Shown here: positions 12,108 through 23,853 of the stretch, one piece after another
Layout of the letters: every line of letters starts with the position of its first letter
How positions within the stretch are numbered: position 1 is the first letter of the stretch
Assembly: GCF_000143535.2 (NCBI RefSeq)
Contig: NC_037325.1
Span: 310,001-374,000 of the forward strand
Length of the DNA: 64,000 nt
Reading direction: 5' to 3'
From: Botrytis cinerea B05.10
Lineage: Eukaryota; Ascomycota; Leotiomycetes; Helotiales; Sclerotiniaceae
Notes under the pieces: generated by a model
What the model was told of the DNA's origin: nothing
Database searches by the model: none
The model's input: the letters and a program-made list of their open reading frames with translations, nothing else
Position numbers and translations under genes: made by a program

Positions 12108-13851
12108 GCGAACAGATACACAGGATCGTATCTGAACATTTGGGTTTTCCACCGTTTCAAAACGCCTCCCCTCGTGCTTTATTCTCCTGTCCAGTTATAT
12201 GGTCCCTTCCATGGCTTCTATCGTATCCTTCCATCCAGCACCCACCCATCCATCATCCCAACCTGAACCAATCCGAACCGTTCATCACCGACGCCTCTGC
12301 CAAGTTGAACCACTCATCATTCCCTCCCCAACACATTCTCACATTTTTGCCATGCGCAGCCATGCAGATGCCATGTGTGTTTTGGAGCCTTTACCGCAAC
12401 CCCTGGTCTTTTTAGTCTTTCCCTTTGTTCGCCCACACAATTCGAACCGAATATTTGGGTGGTCGTGATCTTGATTGAGCATATGATTTGGATGGATAGA
12501 TAGATAGTCCACACTTATTATTATTACGAAGGCTTACGGAGCTTTCATTAGCCTGGGCCCATGTGCTTTCATGGCATTGACATGGGTGCCCTTTTTCTTT
12601 CGGCTGTAGACACCCTTTTCCATGGCTTGGAGTGATGATTGTAGGTAGGAGGATGGGGTCGTATGTATGAGGGAGTATGTATTGTGTAGTATGTATTATG
12701 TATCATGTATCATGTACCTTCTAGCTATGTACTCAATCCTCAGCATCATACGGTGCAGACTACAGGACGGAAAATGGACGTGGAGATCGATACCCTTGAA
12801 ACTAATGGCCTTGCTCATGGTACTGACTGGACTGACTGGACTGACTGGACTGACTGGACTGACTGGACTGACTGGACTGGCTGGACTGGCTGGACTGGCT
12901 GGACTGACTAGGGATTCGCTGTCTAACTCTTATTAGATCCCTAGCCACGAGCATGGTTTGGCATCTTTAATGCAGAGAGATGTACATTGACAGCTTATGA
13001 TCTGATATATACCTAGGTAAGTTACTCATGACTGTGTCCAATGTATCGATGAAAGGGAAGGAAAGGAATGTCATTCATTCCATCAGTTCGTGTCCAGTCA
13101 AGCAATCAAGCCCTTCAGCCCTTCATTCATATATCCTTCCATCTGCACTCGTGGATCCTTCTAAAAACTTCCAATTTCTCACGGCCAACTGCTACCCTCT
13201 CACCTTGACCCATCCGCCTACCTAGGTATGTATGTATGCACATCTATATCCATATCCATCGCCATCTCCATACCCATCTCCATCCAGATCCATATCCAGA
13301 TCCATATCTCCACACCATCTAAATCAACCGTCACAGTACAAAGCATTCACCACCACCACCACCACCACGACTTTCTTCCCTCCCTCACCACGCATCCATA
13401 TTTATTCAGAAATTATCTTCAAAAGGCGGCGTGTGGCCCGTTCACGAACAACAAAGACAATTCCTTCGCACTCTTCTTTTTCCCTCTCCCCAAACATCCC
13501 TTGGCCGGAAATTCCTTTGATCAATTTCTAGTCATTGTCTCTGGTCTCTGGTCTCTGGTCTCCGGTCTCTAGTTTCTCCCCTCTAGCCTCTAATCTCTGA
13601 CACCAAGTTTCATCCTAAACACTCCAAAGGAAACGAAGAAGGAAGAAGAAGAAGAAGAAGAAGAAAAAAAAAAGAAGTTTCTCGTCAAGAGAGAGACTCC
13701 CAATCCCATCCCATCCCATCTTTGTTCTCCCAGATTCTACACCGTCTCGTCTATCTACCGGTGGCTACTCAATTTACAAGATAATTCATTTCAATACTTT
13801 CACCCTCTCCACACAAAGGATCACTCACACTCTCACTCTCACTCTCACTCA

Positions 13852-13893
<42 letters not shown>

Positions 13894-14145
13894 ACCAACT
13901 CAACTCGACTTGACTTAACCTCCTCGTTCGACTTATCTTCGCTTCATACTACAACATTGTCTGGCAATTTCCCCGAAGAAATTTAATCCACTTCGTTATC
14001 GAGAAAACACCAATTTCGCATGATTTGTTAGTTTTGCGCCGAATGTCTCCATTTACAAATTCAATCGCATTTCCTTAGAAAACTTATTGGTCATATCGAG
14101 AAGAAGGGGAGAGAGCGCCTTGAATCCATCCAGACTTTTGCGCCC
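12107..14145. promoter_or_regulatory. Probable promoter and long leader region of the downstream kinase gene
   Basis: From about 13000 the + strand becomes CT-rich: CAC run 13345-13369, a (GTCTCTG)n block about 13532-13570, GAA run 13636-13665 and a (CTCACT)n array about 13821-13893, ending some 250 bases before the ATG at 14146. Pyrimidine-rich tracts next to the start site are common in fungal promoters. TACCTAGGTA palindromes sit at 13010-13019 and 13219-13228. The function is inferred from position and composition; no transcription start can be fixed. Confidence 0.4.
12822..12908 (+). repeat. 9-bp minisatellite, unit ACTGACTGG
   Basis: Six units of ACTGACTGG, three of ACTGGCTGG and a partial unit, 87 bases in all. 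Because the unit is 9 bases all frames stay open. The A-to-G variant is confined to the right-hand block, so units expanded locally after the change. Confidence 0.9.
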
Positions 14146-16300
14146 ATGGGAAACAGTTCTGGAAAGCCGGTGAACTTCGAAGATGAAGGTATGAATGAAT
14201 TTGGTTGATAAAGGGCTCCGTGGCAAGAGAATGTGCGAGGAATCCCTCGAGTTCTTGAGGGGTTCTTTATCTTGGTTGCCGGTGTCATTTCGCCACTAGC
14301 ACTCTTGCTGACATATGATTTCTTCCCGATAGTGAGCCTCAATCATTTTCGACTTCTGCGAGTTGTTGGAAAGGGTGCTTTTGGAAAAGTAAGGATAGTA
14401 GAGAGAAAGGACACGGGATTGACGTTTGCGCTCAAGTACATTCGCAAGGATGAGGGTTGGTGATACTTCATTCCAATCTTGAACGACTACTGATTTTCCC
14501 ATATAGTCGTTCGACAAGAAAGCGTACGGAATATCATTCGAGAACGTCGAATGTTGGAGCATCTAAACCACCCATTTATTTGTAACTTGCGATATAGTTT
14601 TCAAGACATTGAGTACATGTACGTCGATTTGGACCTAGATCTAAACCCGCAATCTAGACCTGGACCACGAGCACTCACTAATCTTTCAACAAACAGGTAT
14701 CTAGTTGTCGATTTAATGAACGGAGGCGATTTACGATTCCATATTTCGAGAAAGACCTTCACCGAGGAAGCGGTGCAGTTTTGGATTGCCGAACTTGGAA
14801 TTGCATTGAAGTACATACATAAGCAGGGTATCATACATCGGGATGTCAAACCTGACAATGTTTTACTGGATTCCGAGGGGCACATTCATTTAGCAGATTT
14901 TGTTTGTCCTCCCCAGAACGCGTCCCGAGTGTGAACACAACGCTAACAACCTGCAGAATGTTGCATCGGATTACACTTCACACAGATTGTTGACTAGCAA
15001 ATCTGGCACTCTAGCTTATCTCGCACCAGAAGTTTACAAAGGATGTGGATATGGACCTGGCGCAGATTGGTGGTCATTAGGTGTACTGTTCTATGAGTGT
15101 ATCTACAACAAGGTATTATTCGACTCAATTTCCAATATCCTGTCAACCCCACTTTTCAGCTTCCAGTTCTAACCAATGTATGCAGAGGCCATTTGAAGGC
15201 AGTACCCAGACAACGTTAGCAGCGCAGATAACCAAAGCTGCACCGAATTTCCCAATCACAGCCCCGGCCGTTTCTATGCCATGTTTACATGCCATTAGTT
15301 CAGCTCTCGAGGAGGATCCATCGAAGCGAATGGGTTCAGCCGGATTCGAAACTTTTACCGACAACCCCTTCTTCAGACCCATAGATTTCGAGGCACTTGA
15401 GAGAAAAGAGATAGAACCAGTTTTCGTCCCATCTAGTGAAAAGACGAACTTCGACGCTACTTATGATCTCGAGGAATTACTATTGGAGGAAGCACCTTTA
15501 GAAGCTCGGGCACGTCGACAAAAACCAAGAGAGGCTCTCAAGGAGGATGCGACAGAGAAGGAAATCAAGGAAGAGGAACTTCACAAGATGATTGAAGCTC
15601 AATATACGACATTCGATTACACCAAGGCAGCGTATGACAGGTTAGCACTCTCCTACAACTCGTTTCCCCCTATGCTAACTCCAATATTCTTAGATACAAC
15701 GAAGGTGGTGATCCAAATTCCCCGCCTCCGGTTACTCAAAATGCTAGCCCGTCGACTCCAGCGTCACAAACTTCTGATGAATTTCCAAAAGCTACTCTCA
15801 CGCGCACTTTATCTAAGAACCGAAAAAGAGCCGCTTCGCGGTCTCAACCGTCTTCACGTTCAGAATCACCATCGAATAGTGGAAATATTCCACCGGTTCC
15901 TAACTCGCAAATTCCTGGCTCTCAACAACCTTCTCAAAATACTAGCCCGGTCTTAGGACCTCCTCGTTCCGTACCTCATTCACATTCACCAAGTACGACC
16001 AAAACACCCTTATCACCTTATCAACAATCATATAACCGCCCTCATCGTCCTGGTGGAATACGCAAGGAATCACAAGGTGGTGGTATGCAAGTGGTTTTAG
16101 GCGAAACTGGAAGTTGGTCAGAATTGGCCAAGCAAGATGCAACCTTGCCCGCAGATGCTAAATTAGTAGAAGCGCATGCCAAGCCAACGGGTATGTTAGG
16201 ATTCTTATCCAGAAAGAAGGGCAGAGGGCACAGCCCAAAGCCACAGGAGAGGGGTATCTTGGGGAAGGAAGGTGCAAGAGTTATTATAAGCCAAGGTTGA
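14146..16300 (+). CDS. AGC-type serine/threonine kinase, STK32/YANK family
   Basis: Seven exons: 14146..14188, 14333..14455, 14507..14618, 14697..14901, 14957..15112, 15186..15640, 15694..16300; 566 residues. The start MGNSSGKP has Gly2 and Ser6 of an N-myristoylation signal, pointing to a membrane-attached kinase. Domain about 20-310: glycine loop GKGAFGKV (27-34), ATP lysine K49, HRDVKPDN with catalytic D142, DFN (160-162) where most kinases have DFG, activation segment ending SGTLAYLAPEVY, and GADWWSLGVLFYE. DFN is also typical of animal STK32, so this is a family trait and not a defect. Residues after about 320 are acidic then Ser/Pro-rich with a basic C-terminus. Donor of intron 4 is GTTTGT. 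Substrates are unknown. The ATG was chosen because the next in-frame part starts inside the kinase fold. Confidence 0.85.
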
Positions 16301-17648
16301 AATGGTATCGAATCAGGATGATTCAATGAAACATTTCAATACTATTGGTACATATTTACGAATTTCCGGTACACAATTTCCTTTGGTGCGATCAATGTAT
16401 ATTCATTGCATTCGTTGCATTTTCAAGGGGGTAAGCGGGGAGTTTTATCACTTTAATTTTACCCGATCATACGTACACGGTTCTCTCACTACCCGAGCAG
16501 GCTGGACTTTTAATTTCTTTTTCTACATATTTCTTTTGTTCATGACAGATATGCTGGAGGAATAATGAACTCCATGTGGTTTTTCTTTCTTACGGAGGGG
16601 GATGTAAATATTAAAAGAGAAGCGATCGGAGAGGCATCTGCCTTGTGAGGAACGATTAACTCGGTACTTGAAGCGAACGGAAGACTCGAACTCGAATCTG
16701 GGATACGATTTTCATAGGACATAAGATAGAGATATTTATGGAACGAAACGGATCTCTAGGATTGAGTTTCGCTTTACGTTCTACTTTTGAGGTTTAAATG
16801 GGGAGCAGTGATGAAACAAGTTGGGATAGGATAGGATGAGATAGATACCATTTGGTGAAGGGAAGCCGAGATTGCAATCTTTGAGATTTGCAAATACGGT
16901 ATAGGGATAGAGGATATTCCCGGGGATTGGAAATGGGGATGGGTATGATATGGATATGATGGTTGGCAGGATAGGGTAGGGTAGAATAGGATTTGGATGG
17001 TTGAGTTGAGTTGGACTGAGATAGGATAGGGGATAGATGGATGGATGGAATGGGATGATATGAGATGAGATGGGTTCGAGTGTTTTTGTAGATATGATAC
17101 CAAGATGAAATATGAAACATCTTTTCTCTTTTTTTAATTTTAGTTTTTTGGTGACTTTGAATAGTGTGATTGTGTGATTTTGTGTGTGAGGGGGGGGGGG
17201 GTGAAGATTGTTTGTGGTGTTATAAGTTGAGTTTATAGTAAAGTACCTAGGTGGGTAGATATTTAGTAAGTAGGCTAGGGCTAGTAAGAGAATGATGGAA
17301 AGGGAGAGTAGAAAAACAGAGTAGAAAATAGAGTAGAAAGGGAGAGTAGAAAGGTTGAATAGAAAGTAAATATATATATCAGTAGTTAATGAACTTAGAT
17401 TTGGAGATTTGGAAATTTATAGGCTGACTAGGAGAGAGGGAGAGAGGGAGAGATCATAAAGGGTTTGTTTTGCCTTACTACTTTCACTCACTTCTATTTC
17501 CACTTCCGAGCACAAACTCAAGGGTTCTAAAATAGTGTGTGCAATGCGCGTGCTCAATATGTATACATACATACATTCGTTCATTCATTCATCTAGAAAT
17601 ACCCAGTACACCTAACTAACCAAGACCTCTTCATATGACATCTAACGT
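16301..17648. other. Spacer between convergent kinase and transporter genes
   Basis: Holds the 3' ends of both genes. GGATAGG/GGTAGG-type purine-rich DNA from 16820 to 17100, a G run near 17191-17200, a near-copy TACCTAGGTG at 17244-17253 and GAGTAGAAA repeats 17305-17350. No gene seen. Confidence 0.65.
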
Positions 17649-19169
17649 TTAACTCTCCCTAACGAATCGATAAAAAACCCCACTGACTGCTACCAACAAA
17701 CCTCCACAAACTAAAAACACACCCCGTCGATACTCTTCTCCTTCTCTCACGAGCGCCAAACTAACTACGACAAAGATATTCAAGGGAACTCTCAATGCAC
17801 CGTAGATGCGTGCTCGAACTCCATCTTCTATCCATTTCCCCTTGAGGGATCCCACGGATGGGAAATACATACCGACCATTGCTTCGAATATGCAGAAGGC
17901 GTAGAAGGTGTAATGTTGATTTTCTGTAAGGAGGGGAAAGAGGAGGGAGATGGAGGAGATGGCGAAGATGATTGTTAGGAGACGGGTTTGGGTTAGAGAG
18001 GGGAAGGTGGAAGAGAGCTGGGTGAAGGTTAGGGAACCGAGCATGACCGAGGACATGAAGGAGGCGAAGATCATGCCTAGGGGGAGGGGAGGGGACGAGG
18101 GAGATGGTTGTGTGGATTTGAGGAAGGGCGTCCAGAAGAAGACGAAGAGGTACATGCTACCTTCGAAGAAACAGGAAGCGAGACCGAGGGTGAAGATTCG
18201 TGGGTTGGTGAAGATTAGTTTGAGGGCTGATGGTGCAGGAGGGGGAGTTTTAGAAGTGCGCGAGGGATGGTTGGCGTTGGGTGAGGTTGGGGAAGTTTCC
18301 GAGGTGCTAGAGGTGGACTTTGGAGCTTTGGTTGCACTATCGCCATAATTCTCGGTCTATTGGAAATATGATTAGTTAGGGATGGAAGTTTTGAGGATTG
18401 GAAGATCTTACCCAATATGTAGCAATGATATATGCAGAAACTCCCAAAAGACATGCGGAAGCCATAAATGGCATTCTTCTATCATCTGTCACCTGAACCA
18501 ACCACTCGCTAAAAACACCCGACAAAATAGCCATGACACTGTTTAAAGTAGACATAACTCCAAACAGACTATTCAAACTCATCCCAGCTTTTTGTATGTT
18601 CCTCTTATGATACTCCGTAACCATCCAACTTTCAAACGCGCTAAACATCAAGCTTGTACTCAACCCTCCAAAAATTCGGCCAACAAATAGTATCGGAGTG
18701 CTAGGAAAGATGGTTGAAAAACACGAAAGCGAATAGGTAAGGCAGAAGACGAGACATGCTGATTTACGACCATATTTATCTGCGAACGAACCGACAAAGT
18801 ATCCTGATATGCCACCAGATAGAAAGCCAGTTGTGAAGAGTAATGCTACGGTTTTCTCATCCAGCCCAAATTGATCTTTGTAAAGACTGTAAACATAGGG
18901 ACCTATGCGAATGTTAGTAATGTGACAATCGTTTAATTAAGGGATATATATATATATATATTACCTTGGAGCCAGTCTGATGCCATCACAAGACAATAGA
19001 CAGTAAGGAATAATTTGGTGAAACGATGTGCTTCTGCCTTTGCTAGAGGGGTAGTATCATCATTGTTTTTCCTATCTTCTGTGGTCTCTTTTTTTGTTTG
19101 GTATTGTCGCCATGTAAGAAGTCCACACGCTGATATCAATGCCAGGAATGCGCCATCGTAGAAATTCAT
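17649..19169 (-). CDS. MFS transporter, MFSD5 / molybdate-anion transporter family
   Basis: Three exons on the minus strand: 19169..18965, 18902..18412, 18356..17649; 467 residues. It starts MNFYDGAFLALISACG (first membrane helix), followed by a charged linker and the second helix with LFLTVYCLVMASDWLQGPYVYSLY. The block FLSGGISGYFVGSFADKYGRK is the loop 2-3 motif, then FGGLSTSLMFSAFESWMVTEYHKR. This pattern matches MFSD5 proteins, which have been linked to molybdate uptake. About 12 helices are apparent. The loop around 18250-18356 is Ser/Thr/Pro-rich. It is convergent with the kinase gene and its start lies 515 bases from the PAN2 start on the other strand. The transported ion is inferred from the family only. 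Confidence 0.8.
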
Positions 19170-19684
19170 ATTGAAGAGCTGGTGAAGAGTTGTGTTGATG
19201 GGTTGGTGGGTTAACCTTATGGGTTATGGGTTATGGGCTATGGAGGGGTATTTCCAACCAGCTTCAATATTGAATGGATTTCACAGAAACAACGAAACGA
19301 GAATGCCGAATGAATCAATTGTTCATCTGAAATGGACCTCTGAGATGAATCAAAGGGAATGCCAGATATTTACCTACATTTATCATTCCCTTGTGTTTGA
19401 ACATTGACACTGGGCGCGTCTCAGCCGTGAATGAGCTATGGCGCTTCATGTTTGCATGTTTGCGGCATTCGGTACTGGGAGGTTTGATGCTGCAGGATTC
19501 TGATGGAGCTCCTCTTGGGCGGTAAATACCCTGTAAACCCAACTAAAGCTAAATAGGATGAAAGTGGCATGGCAGAATAATGAAAGGACTCCACCACATC
19601 AACATCCTTAACCTTCACATTTTGGAACGCAACAATCTATTTTGTATATACAACCATGGATTGGTAATGGTGATTTTGTCCAAA
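19170..19684. promoter_or_regulatory. Shared divergent promoter region, transporter / PAN2
   Basis: 515 bases between the two divergent starts. A near-tandem GGGTTATGG block lies at 19213-19240. No clear TATA box and no gene are seen. Confidence 0.4.
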
Positions 19685-22600
19685 ATGGATGGTGATTGGG
19701 AGGAAGTGAGTTATACTTTCCTTTATCGTCACAAAATGCTTTCCAAACTTTGTTCTGGGCGTAACCTGCTATGCTGTTTCTCAGCCTTGTTTCTCTCATG
19801 CCCTCAGCATTGTTATTTCACGGCAATGATCTAGCTGCCATGTCTTTTACTAACGCAGATCAAATTGCCCATGAAACCAAACTCTTCATTGAACGGACTG
19901 CTAAACATCTTGCCCAGGTCACTAGATTTCAGTTGCCGCCTTCGGGTGTGCATCCAGATCTTACACAAGCTCCTGCGAGAGCATTCGATTCCTCGCAAGA
20001 GTTATTTTGGATTGGAGATGAGCTGGGACGCGTCAAAAGTTTCTATGGCCTCGAAGGTATAAGATACACCTCCTACAAGGCTGGTCAAGATCCTATTCGT
20101 CAATTTCTGTTCCACGATAAAGGAGTCATTTCCGTGGGAGGAAGAAGCGTTCACATGGCATCAAGGAGGGGTTTACACATATGGCACATTACGTACGACA
20201 CTCCCTCCCGGGAAGCTTTGCAGATCAGGACTGATACTTTTGCGGATATAGTCACGACGATATGAAGGACTTGCGATGTATGAGTTACACTTCGAAGGGG
20301 ACATCAGAGATACTAGTTGCGGGGATCCAGGACCAGATGTTTATAATTGATGTGGACAAAGGGGTTATCACGAAACAGGTACGGCACTCCGCGAAGTTGC
20401 AGAATACTTTCTAAACCTCTAGGTACCTACGAACAATCATTACAAGATTATGAAAAGGAGTCGATCTATTTGTGCGGCCACACCGACGGGGTCCGTTTGC
20501 ATCCTCGATCCCTATAGCTTTACGGTGACCAAGACTTGGCAGGCTCATACAGCACTCATCAATGATATGGATGTGCAAAGTGACTATCTACTCACTTGTG
20601 GGTATTCGTTACCACACCAAGGATCATACAGGCTTGATACATTTGTCATGGTACTCAACCTTAGGACATTGTCGACTTTGCCTCCTATTCCCTTTCCTCC
20701 AGGAGCAGCATTTGTTAGAATGCACCCGCGAATGTTGACTACCTGCTATATTGTTTCGCAACAGGGTCAGATTCATATAGTTGATTTGATCAATCCGAAT
20801 TCAAGTAATGTCAGACAAGCAAATGTTTTAACCACGTTGAGATCTCTGGAGATTGCAGCTACAGGAAACGCGATTGCGTTATCAGATATGGAAAACAGTG
20901 TGCACATATGGGGCTCGCGAGGCAATATTCGATTTGCCGAGCTCAGTAGTCCTATAGAGTTTGATGATACAGAGGACAAACCTGTCCGTGAAGAATGGCC
21001 CGAAGATACGTATGTGTGCAAAATTCACCACTTTTTGGTCTTGCTAATTGGACATTAAATAGGCCATTCAATGCATTTGGTATGCCATACTATCGAGAAA
21101 ATCTTTTATCTGCTTGGCCGAGTCATCTCATTTTCGAAGTCGGTGCTCCTCCTGTCAAGGTTGACCCAAGTTGGATTATAAATCCAAAGGTTGGAGATGG
21201 GTTAATTTGCGGCAAAAACGCAAGGAAGGATGTTAGAAGAAATCAGATAGAGAGTAGGAGAACGGCCGAGAGGACGCAACCAAGTATACAAACGCCGAAG
21301 TTCTTGAGTGAAAGGGCCAGGGAAGGCGTTAATGATGCGACTCCTGAACGTGGTATTAATGAAATTGCCGAAATCATCAGGGATAAAAAGCTCCCTACTT
21401 TGCAAGCAGGTAACAGTGCTTTCTACATGAATGTTGAGATTAAGTATAGCAAGTTTGGAGTCGATGATTTTGATTTTGGGTAGGTACCAATCCCCCCTTT
21501 GATGAATTCGCTAATGCCAGGTAGATACTACAATAAGACTCCATATTCGGGACTCGAAACTCATATCTCGAATTCATATGCTAATTCCTTGTTGCAAATA
21601 ATGAGATTTACTATTCTCATTCGAAATTTTGCTTTGAAACACACTGCGACTGGTTGTGTTAATGATATGTGTTTGTTATGCGAAATGGGGTTCTTGTTTG
21701 ATATGTTGGAGAAAGCAGCGGGAACCGTATGTCAAGCGACAAACTTGCTAAAGACTTTTAGCCATATTCCAGAGGGTGAGTAACCTCTTGAGAACAATCT
21801 TTACACTGCTGATATTTCAATAGCTAAAAGCATGCATCTATTGGAGGAAGAATCACGTGGAGGTTCAATCTCATCTCTACTTCAGTCATTGAATCAATTT
21901 TTTCTTAATAGGATTCCACAAGAATTCAAAAGTGTTCCTAGTGGCTCGAACATATTTGAGCGTGTTAGTACCTGACCTGATACTTTTGTCAAGATTATTG
22001 CTAACTGTTCAGGTTTTTTCTATGCCCGTCACAATGAATATCAGGTGTGTCTTTTGTAAAAGTGAGCATACACGGCCAGGAGGATCCTCGTCTATTGACC
22101 TAACCTACCCGCAAACACCACCTGTAAGTTCAGTAATTCAACGCAGCGTTTGAATCATACTAACCAAATCAGAAACCATATAACCGAAATGGCAAGGCAC
22201 CACCAATGCCTAAGAAATCATTCTGTGAAATTTTGAAAGCGAGCATTGAACGAGAAACAACAAATCGCGGATGGTGTGGGACTTGTAGAAAATATCAAAC
22301 TCTACAAACGAAAAAGACCATCCATACCTCACCACCAGTTCTCATGCTCAATGCAAATCTTACAAGTCCTGAATCGAAACAGTTTTGGGAAACACCAGGT
22401 TGTTTACCAGAAGAGATAGGAACTATCATTAATATGGGCCAAATATACTGTTATCAAGGCGAGGATTTGAGACTTCACATAGCACGTGGTGCTCATAACA
22501 TTACTGTTTATTCTCTAGTAGGTTTCGCTGCCGAAATTGATGTCGGGCAAAACGAAAAACCTCATTTGGTATCTTTAGTAAATGGTGAAACTCATATTCT

Positions 22601-23853
22601 CTTTTTGCTTTTACATGTACTAACATATCATAGTTGCTCATTCTGCGCCAACTCCACCGGCAGAAAGTCAATGGCATCTCTTTAATGATTTCTTAGTTAC
22701 TCCGATACCAAAAGAAGATGCTCTATCTTTTAACTCGAGCTGGAAACTACCGTCCGTTATCACTTATCAAGTGAAAGAAACGAATAATCGGGTTGATAAT
22801 TCATGGAAGGACAATTTAGATACTTCCCTTTTATTCGCTGATGAAAAGTTTGTTCTTCCCTCTTTCCAACCTCTCACAAATTGCTAACACGCTTCGAGTA
22901 CTCGCGTCATTAACAAAACTCACAAACCTCTCTCCCCCGACCATGAAATGCCAACCGAAGGAACCCTCATAGCTCTCGATACTGAATTTGTCTCTATTCG
23001 CCAACCAGAAATAGAAGTCAACTCCGAGGGCGAAAGACAAACTATCCGACCTATTGCACACGCTCTAGCCCGAGTCTCTGTTGTTCGAGGCTCGGGTGAT
23101 GATGAAGGATATCCATTTATTGATGATTATATCAATTGTAAAGATCCGATTATCGATTACTTGACGTCTTATTCAGGTATTAGTCCTGGTGACCTCGATC
23201 CACAAAAAACAAAACACAATCTTGTTTCTCTCAAAATTGCTTACAAGAAACTCTGGATTCTATTAAACCTTGGATGTAAATTTGTTGGTCATGGGCTCAA
23301 AACTGACTTTAGAGTCATTAATATACAGATACCAAAGTCACATGTGATTGATACAGCTGATCTTTTCTTTATACCAGCTAAACAGAGAAAATTGGGATTG
23401 GCGTTCTTGGCATGGTATTTATTCAGAGAAGATATTCAAGTCGAGACGCATGATAGTATTGAAGATGCAAGAACGGCGTTGAGATTGTGGAAAAAATGGG
23501 AAGAATGGACTGCGTCAGAAGAAGTCGGGGGAATGCTAGTGGAGGAATTGTTAATGGAAGTTTACAGACAAGGACAAGCGTGCAATTTCAGACCACCCAG
23601 TTTCAAGGCTCGGAAAGAAAGAGAGAGGGAGAGAGAAAGAGAGGGGAGGGATATTAGTAGAACCAATACTCCACCAGCAAATGGAAATGAAGATGGTGGT
23701 ACAATCTTGAAGGGACCAAGCACACCGATTCGGAAACCACTTGGAGCGTTACCATCTGGCTCTGGGGGAAGTGGGAGTGCAAATGGGAGTGGATTTTCTA
23801 GCTTTGGAGGAGGTGGTGGTTGGACACCGGGTAAAGGGAGCCCATTACGGTGA
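19685..23853 (+). CDS. PAN2: PAN2, catalytic subunit of the PAN2-PAN3 poly(A) nuclease
   Basis: Eleven exons: 19685..19705, 19918..20192, 20252..20378, 20423..21009, 21063..21479, 21525..21775, 21824..21963, 22013..22123, 22173..22584, 22634..22847, 22899..23853; 1169 residues. The first exon is only 7 codons (MDGDWEE), matching the usual MD.DW.EV start. N-terminal WD40 propeller ([21 protein letters not shown]-type blades), then a ubiquitin-hydrolase-like domain that lacks the catalytic Cys (NSYANSLLQ), as known for PAN2, then a DEDD exonuclease: ALDTEFVS (D, E), GHGLKTDFR (D) and [14 protein letters not shown] (D). It shortens mRNA poly(A) tails in the cytoplasm with PAN3. The TAA at 22885 falls within a 51-base intron with a GTTTGT donor and a TGCTAAC branch site. 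C-terminus is Gly/Ser-rich. Confidence 0.92.

Noticed and set aside
22885..22887. Nonsense mutation making PAN2 a pseudogene
   Set aside because: The TAA sits in a 51-base intron with branch site and acceptor; splicing at 22848/22898 restores a 1169-residue protein with all exons in phase.
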